Shown in pieces: positions 61,602 through 64,000 of a DNA stretch of 64,000 bases. The position numbers were made by a program, and so were the translations under genes. This stretch comes from Streptomyces sp. Je 1-79. Its GTDB lineage: Bacteria; Actinomycetota; Actinomycetes; Streptomycetales; Streptomycetaceae. The notes below the pieces were generated by a model. That model did not search any database. It had not been told where the DNA came from and saw only the letters and a program-made list of their open reading frames with translations. The DNA lies in the NCBI RefSeq assembly GCF_025195125.1, contig NZ_JAMGSL010000014.1, forward strand, positions 16,046-80,045, read 5' to 3'. Every line of letters starts with the position of its first letter. Position 1 is the stretch's first letter.

Positions 61602-63399
61602 GCTCCACCTCGGCCAGTGGGTCGACAGCTCCGTCGACTGGCTCCAGGCCCAGCTCTCCTGGCTCTTCGACGCCATCACCGCCGTCGTCACCGGTCTCTA
61701 CGACGGGATCGACGCGGTCCTCTCCGCGCCCGAGCCGCTGCTCTTCGCCGGCATCCTCGCCGTCACCGCCTGGTGGCTGCGCGGGCTGACCGCCGGTGTG
61801 CTCGCCTTCGCGGGCTTCGCGCTCGTCGACTCGATCGAGCTGTGGGACGACGCGATGGCGACCCTGTCGCTGGTCCTCGTCGCCACCCTCGTGACCCTCG
61901 TGATCGCCGTCCCCCTCGGCATCTGGGCGGCCCGCTCCAAGACCGTCAGCGCCGTACTGCGCCCGGTCCTGGACTTCATGCAGACCATGCCGGCCATGGT
62001 CTATCTGATCCCCGGCATCATCTTCTTCGGCGTCGGCGTGGTCCCCGGCATCATCGCCACCATCGTCTTCGCCCTGCCGCCCGGCGTCCGGATGACCGAG
62101 CTCGGCATCCGCCAGGTCGACGGCGAACTCGTCGAGGCGGCCGAGGCGTTCGGTACGACCCCGCGCAACACGCTGCTCCGCGTCCAGCTGCCGCTCGCCC
62201 TGCCCACGATCATGGCCGGCATCAACCAGGTCATCATGCTGGGCCTGTCCATGGTCGTCATCGCCGGCATGGTCGGCGGCGGCGGGCTCGGTGGCGCGGT
62301 CTACCGCGCCATCGGCAACGTCGACATCGGCCTCGGCTTCGAGGCCGGCATCTCCATCGTCATCCTCGCCATGTACCTGGACCGGATGACCGGCGCGCTC
62401 GGCCGCCAGGTCTCGCCGCTCGGCCGCCGGGCGCTCGCCAAGGCGCGCGCCGCGAGCGCCGCACGTGCCGGGGCGAAGCTCTGGAGCCACCGCCCGCAGC
62501 CCGTCACCGCGCTCGTCGGCGTGGTCGTCCTCGCGCTCGTCGCGGGCGGCATGGGCTTCCTCGGCGGCGGCGCGGCGTCGACGACCGCCGGCGGCAAGGA
62601 CATCGGCCACGGCAAGAAGATCAACCTCGGCTACATCCCCTGGGACGAGGGCATCGCCTCCACCTTCCTCTGGAAGGAGCTGCTCGAACGGCGCGGCTAC
62701 GAGGTCGACGCCAAGCAGCTGGAGGCCGGCGCGCTCTACACCGGCCTGGCCGGCGGCCAGATCGACTTCCAGACCGACTCCTGGCTCCCGGTCACCCACG
62801 CCCAGTACTGGGAGAAGTACCGGAACAAGCTGGAGGACCTCGGCTCCTGGTACGGCCCCACCTCCCTGGAACTGTCCGTGCCCTCCTACATGAAGGACAT
62901 CGACTCGCTCGACGACCTCAAGGGCAGGAGCGGCGAGTTCAAGGGCCGGATCATCGGCATCGAGCCGAGCGCCGGAATGATGGGCATCCTCAAGGACAAG
63001 GTCCTGGACCAGTACGGCCTCAAGGGCGAGTACAAGGTCGTCGACGGCTCCACGCCCGGCATGCTCGCCGAGCTCAAGCGCGCCTACGACAAGAAGGAAC
63101 CGGTCGTCGTCACGCTCTGGTCGCCGCACTGGGCCTACTCGTCGTACGACCTGAAGAAGCTCAAGGACCCCAAGGGCACCTGGGGCAAGGGCGACGGCGT
63201 CCACACCCTCGCCCGTAAGGGTTTCACCGCCGACAACCCCGAGGTCGGCGCCTGGCTGAAGAACTTCGAGCTGACCGAGAAGCAGCTGACGGATCTCGAA
63301 GCCACCATCCAGGAGACCGGCAAGGGCAAGGAGCAGGAGGCGGTCCGCGGCTGGCTGGAGAAGAACCCCGGCCTCGCCGAGAAGCTCGCCCCGCAGTAG
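61594..63399 (+). CDS. Glycine betaine ABC transporter permease fused to substrate-binding domain
   Basis: 601 residues. The permease half (about 60-290) has the ProW-type EAAxxxGxxxxxxxxxxxLP loop (EAAEAFGTTPRNTLLRVQLPLALP). It is followed by a membrane segment at about 305-325 and an OpuAC/ProX-type binding domain at about 340-601. The binding domain shows aromatic residues (WDEG, WLPVTH, WSPHW) that could form the quaternary ammonium cage. The fusion tethers the receptor to the transporter. A terminator follows, then a XRE gene. Confidence 0.93.
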   Translation: MPRLHLGQWVDSSVDWLQAQLSWLFDAITAVVTGLYDGIDAVLSAPEPLLFAGILAVTAWWLRGLTAGVLAFAGFALVDSIELWDDAMATLSLVLVATLVTLVIAVPLGIWAARSKTVSAVLRPVLDFMQTMPAMVYLIPGIIFFGVGVVPGIIATIVFALPPGVRMTELGIRQVDGELVEAAEAFGTTPRNTLLRVQLPLALPTIMAGINQVIMLGLSMVVIAGMVGGGGLGGAVYRAIGNVDIGLGFEAGISIVILAMYLDRMTGALGRQVSPLGRRALAKARAASAARAGAKLWSHRPQPVTALVGVVVLALVAGGMGFLGGGAASTTAGGKDIGHGKKINLGYIPWDEGIASTFLWKELLERRGYEVDAKQLEAGALYTGLAGGQIDFQTDSWLPVTHAQYWEKYRNKLEDLGSWYGPTSLELSVPSYMKDIDSLDDLKGRSGEFKGRIIGIEPSAGMMGILKDKVLDQYGLKGEYKVVDGSTPGMLAELKRAYDKKEPVVVTLWSPHWAYSSYDLKKLKDPKGTWGKGDGVHTLARKGFTADNPEVGAWLKNFELTEKQLTDLEATIQETGKGKEQEAVRGWLEKNPGLAEKLAPQ

Positions 63400-63432
63400 C
63401 CCCGAACAGGGATTTCCGACTCCTGTCCGAAC

Positions 63433-63472
63433 AGGGGTGGTCGCCGAACGTGTTCGGTGGCCACCCCTTTTC
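63433..63472 (+). terminator. Terminator after the osmoprotectant operon
   Basis: AGGGGTGG (63433-63440) pairs with CCACCCCT (63461-63468), and the inner arms GCCGAAC/GTTCGGT extend the stem with a couple of G-U pairs. It is followed by TTTT. Confidence 0.85.
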
Positions 63473-63559
63473 GCCACGACGCGAAACCCCGCGCCAAAGC
63501 TGCGTAAGGTTCAGGTAACCGACCAGTACGCGGCACCGAGGGCGAGGGAGGGAGCCGAC

Positions 63560-64000
63560 ATGGACGACAAGGATTCCCCACGCGTGGGCGCGGCCGTGAA
63601 GAAGCGCCGCCGCGCCCTGAAACTCACCCTGGCCGTCGTGGCCTCGCGCAGCGGCCTGTCCGTGCCCTTCCTCAGCCAGGTCGAGAACGAGCGGGCCCGC
63701 CCCAGCGAGCGGTCCCTGGAGCTCGTCGCAGGCGCGCTGGAGACCTCGGCGGCCGAACTGCTCGCCGCGGCGGAGGCCGCCCGCACGGTCGACGTCGTAC
63801 GGGCCGAAGAGCATCCGCACGCGATGCCCGAGGGCGTACGCTCCCTGGTCCGCGGCCGGCACCAGCTGCACGCGCTGGAGTTCACCGGCGAGCGGGACGC
63901 GGGCCGCGAATTCCAGCACCGCAACGACGAGTTGCTGTTCGTCGCCGACGGCGCCGCCGAGGTCGAGGCGGAGGGCCGGGCGTACCGGCTCGAACGCGGC
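63560..64000 (+). CDS. XRE-family regulator with C-terminal cupin (partial, cut by the right edge)
   Basis: 147 codons are present and the frame is still open at 64000. The N-terminal XRE HTH (about 8-65; RALKLTLAVVASRSGLSVPFLSQVENERARPSERSLELVA) is followed by the beginning of a cupin-like beta domain (LEFTGERDAGREFQHRNDELLFVADG). ATG 63560 has GGGAGGGAG upstream. Such HTH-cupin proteins sense small ligands; a link to the osmoprotectant genes cannot be shown because the rest is missing. A GGTTCAGGTAACC imperfect palindrome lies at about 63508-63520. Confidence 0.85.
   Translation, partial: MDDKDSPRVGAAVKKRRRALKLTLAVVASRSGLSVPFLSQVENERARPSERSLELVAGALETSAAELLAAAEAARTVDVVRAEEHPHAMPEGVRSLVRGRHQLHALEFTGERDAGREFQHRNDELLFVADGAAEVEAEGRAYRLERG

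Noticed and set aside
1..64000. tRNA, rRNA and CRISPR arrays
   Set aside because: I saw no cloverleaf with conserved T-loop sequence, no rRNA blocks and no regularly spaced repeats of CRISPR type.

Overview
The window is chromosomal DNA of a Streptomyces species or a very close relative. The GC content is very high with a strong third-position bias, GTG and TTG starts are frequent, and the marker genes are those of mycolate-free actinomycetes: mycothiol ligase mshC, the gyl glycerol operon, the complete Pup-proteasome locus, PafBC and twin-arginine TatA/TatC. From what I recall of Streptomyces coelicolor, the order matches its SCO1630-SCO1670 core region in reverse. Almost everything here is core genome; I see no prophage, integrase, rRNA, tRNA or CRISPR array.

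Layout. 0-5.6 kb: a RecD2-like protein with eroded ATPase motifs, an aldo/keto reductase, an LLM-class oxidoreductase and a ferritin-like protein. 5.6-10.3 kb: a CorA channel, then a phosphatase, a DUF3090 protein, a kinase-like protein and mshC. 10.4-14.6 kb: a secreted GH31 glycosidase facing a PAC2-family (ParJ-like) gene. 14.7-19.8 kb: the glycerol regulon gylR-glpF-glpK-glpD with repeated palindromic operators. 20-24.4 kb: cobalamin-dependent metH and a HAD hydrolase. 24.4-28.1 kb: two tandem family 5 solute-binding lipoproteins without a transporter. 28.3-33.2 kb: an orphan response regulator, a RecB-like nuclease, an M50/CBS protease, TrmI, a small exported protein and a ferredoxin.

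33.5-53 kb is the protein-tagging and degradation block: arc(mpa)-dop-pup-prcB-prcA, a LacI/MFS insert, pafA, two FKBP-type prolyl isomerases, pafB-pafC, tatA-tatC, a diacylglycerol-kinase-like gene and helY. Dop and PafA act on Pup, Arc unfolds pupylated substrates and feeds them to the PrcBA 20S core, and PafBC is in mycobacteria a DNA-damage-responsive activator. Pup here ends in Gly-Gly-Glu. A decayed HNH gene lies between pup and prcB, and a 195-bp MITE-like element lies between pafA and the first FKBP gene.

53-64 kb is more variable: a P450, an AlkZ-like DNA glycosylase, a MerR regulator divergent from two membrane proteins, a siderophore-interacting protein behind an iron box, a free-standing 5'-3' exonuclease, a ProV plus ProW-ProX fusion osmoprotectant transporter, and a XRE regulator cut by the right edge.

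Start codons were chosen from ribosome-binding sites, family alignment from memory and overlaps. Functions are from motif recognition; no database search was possible.
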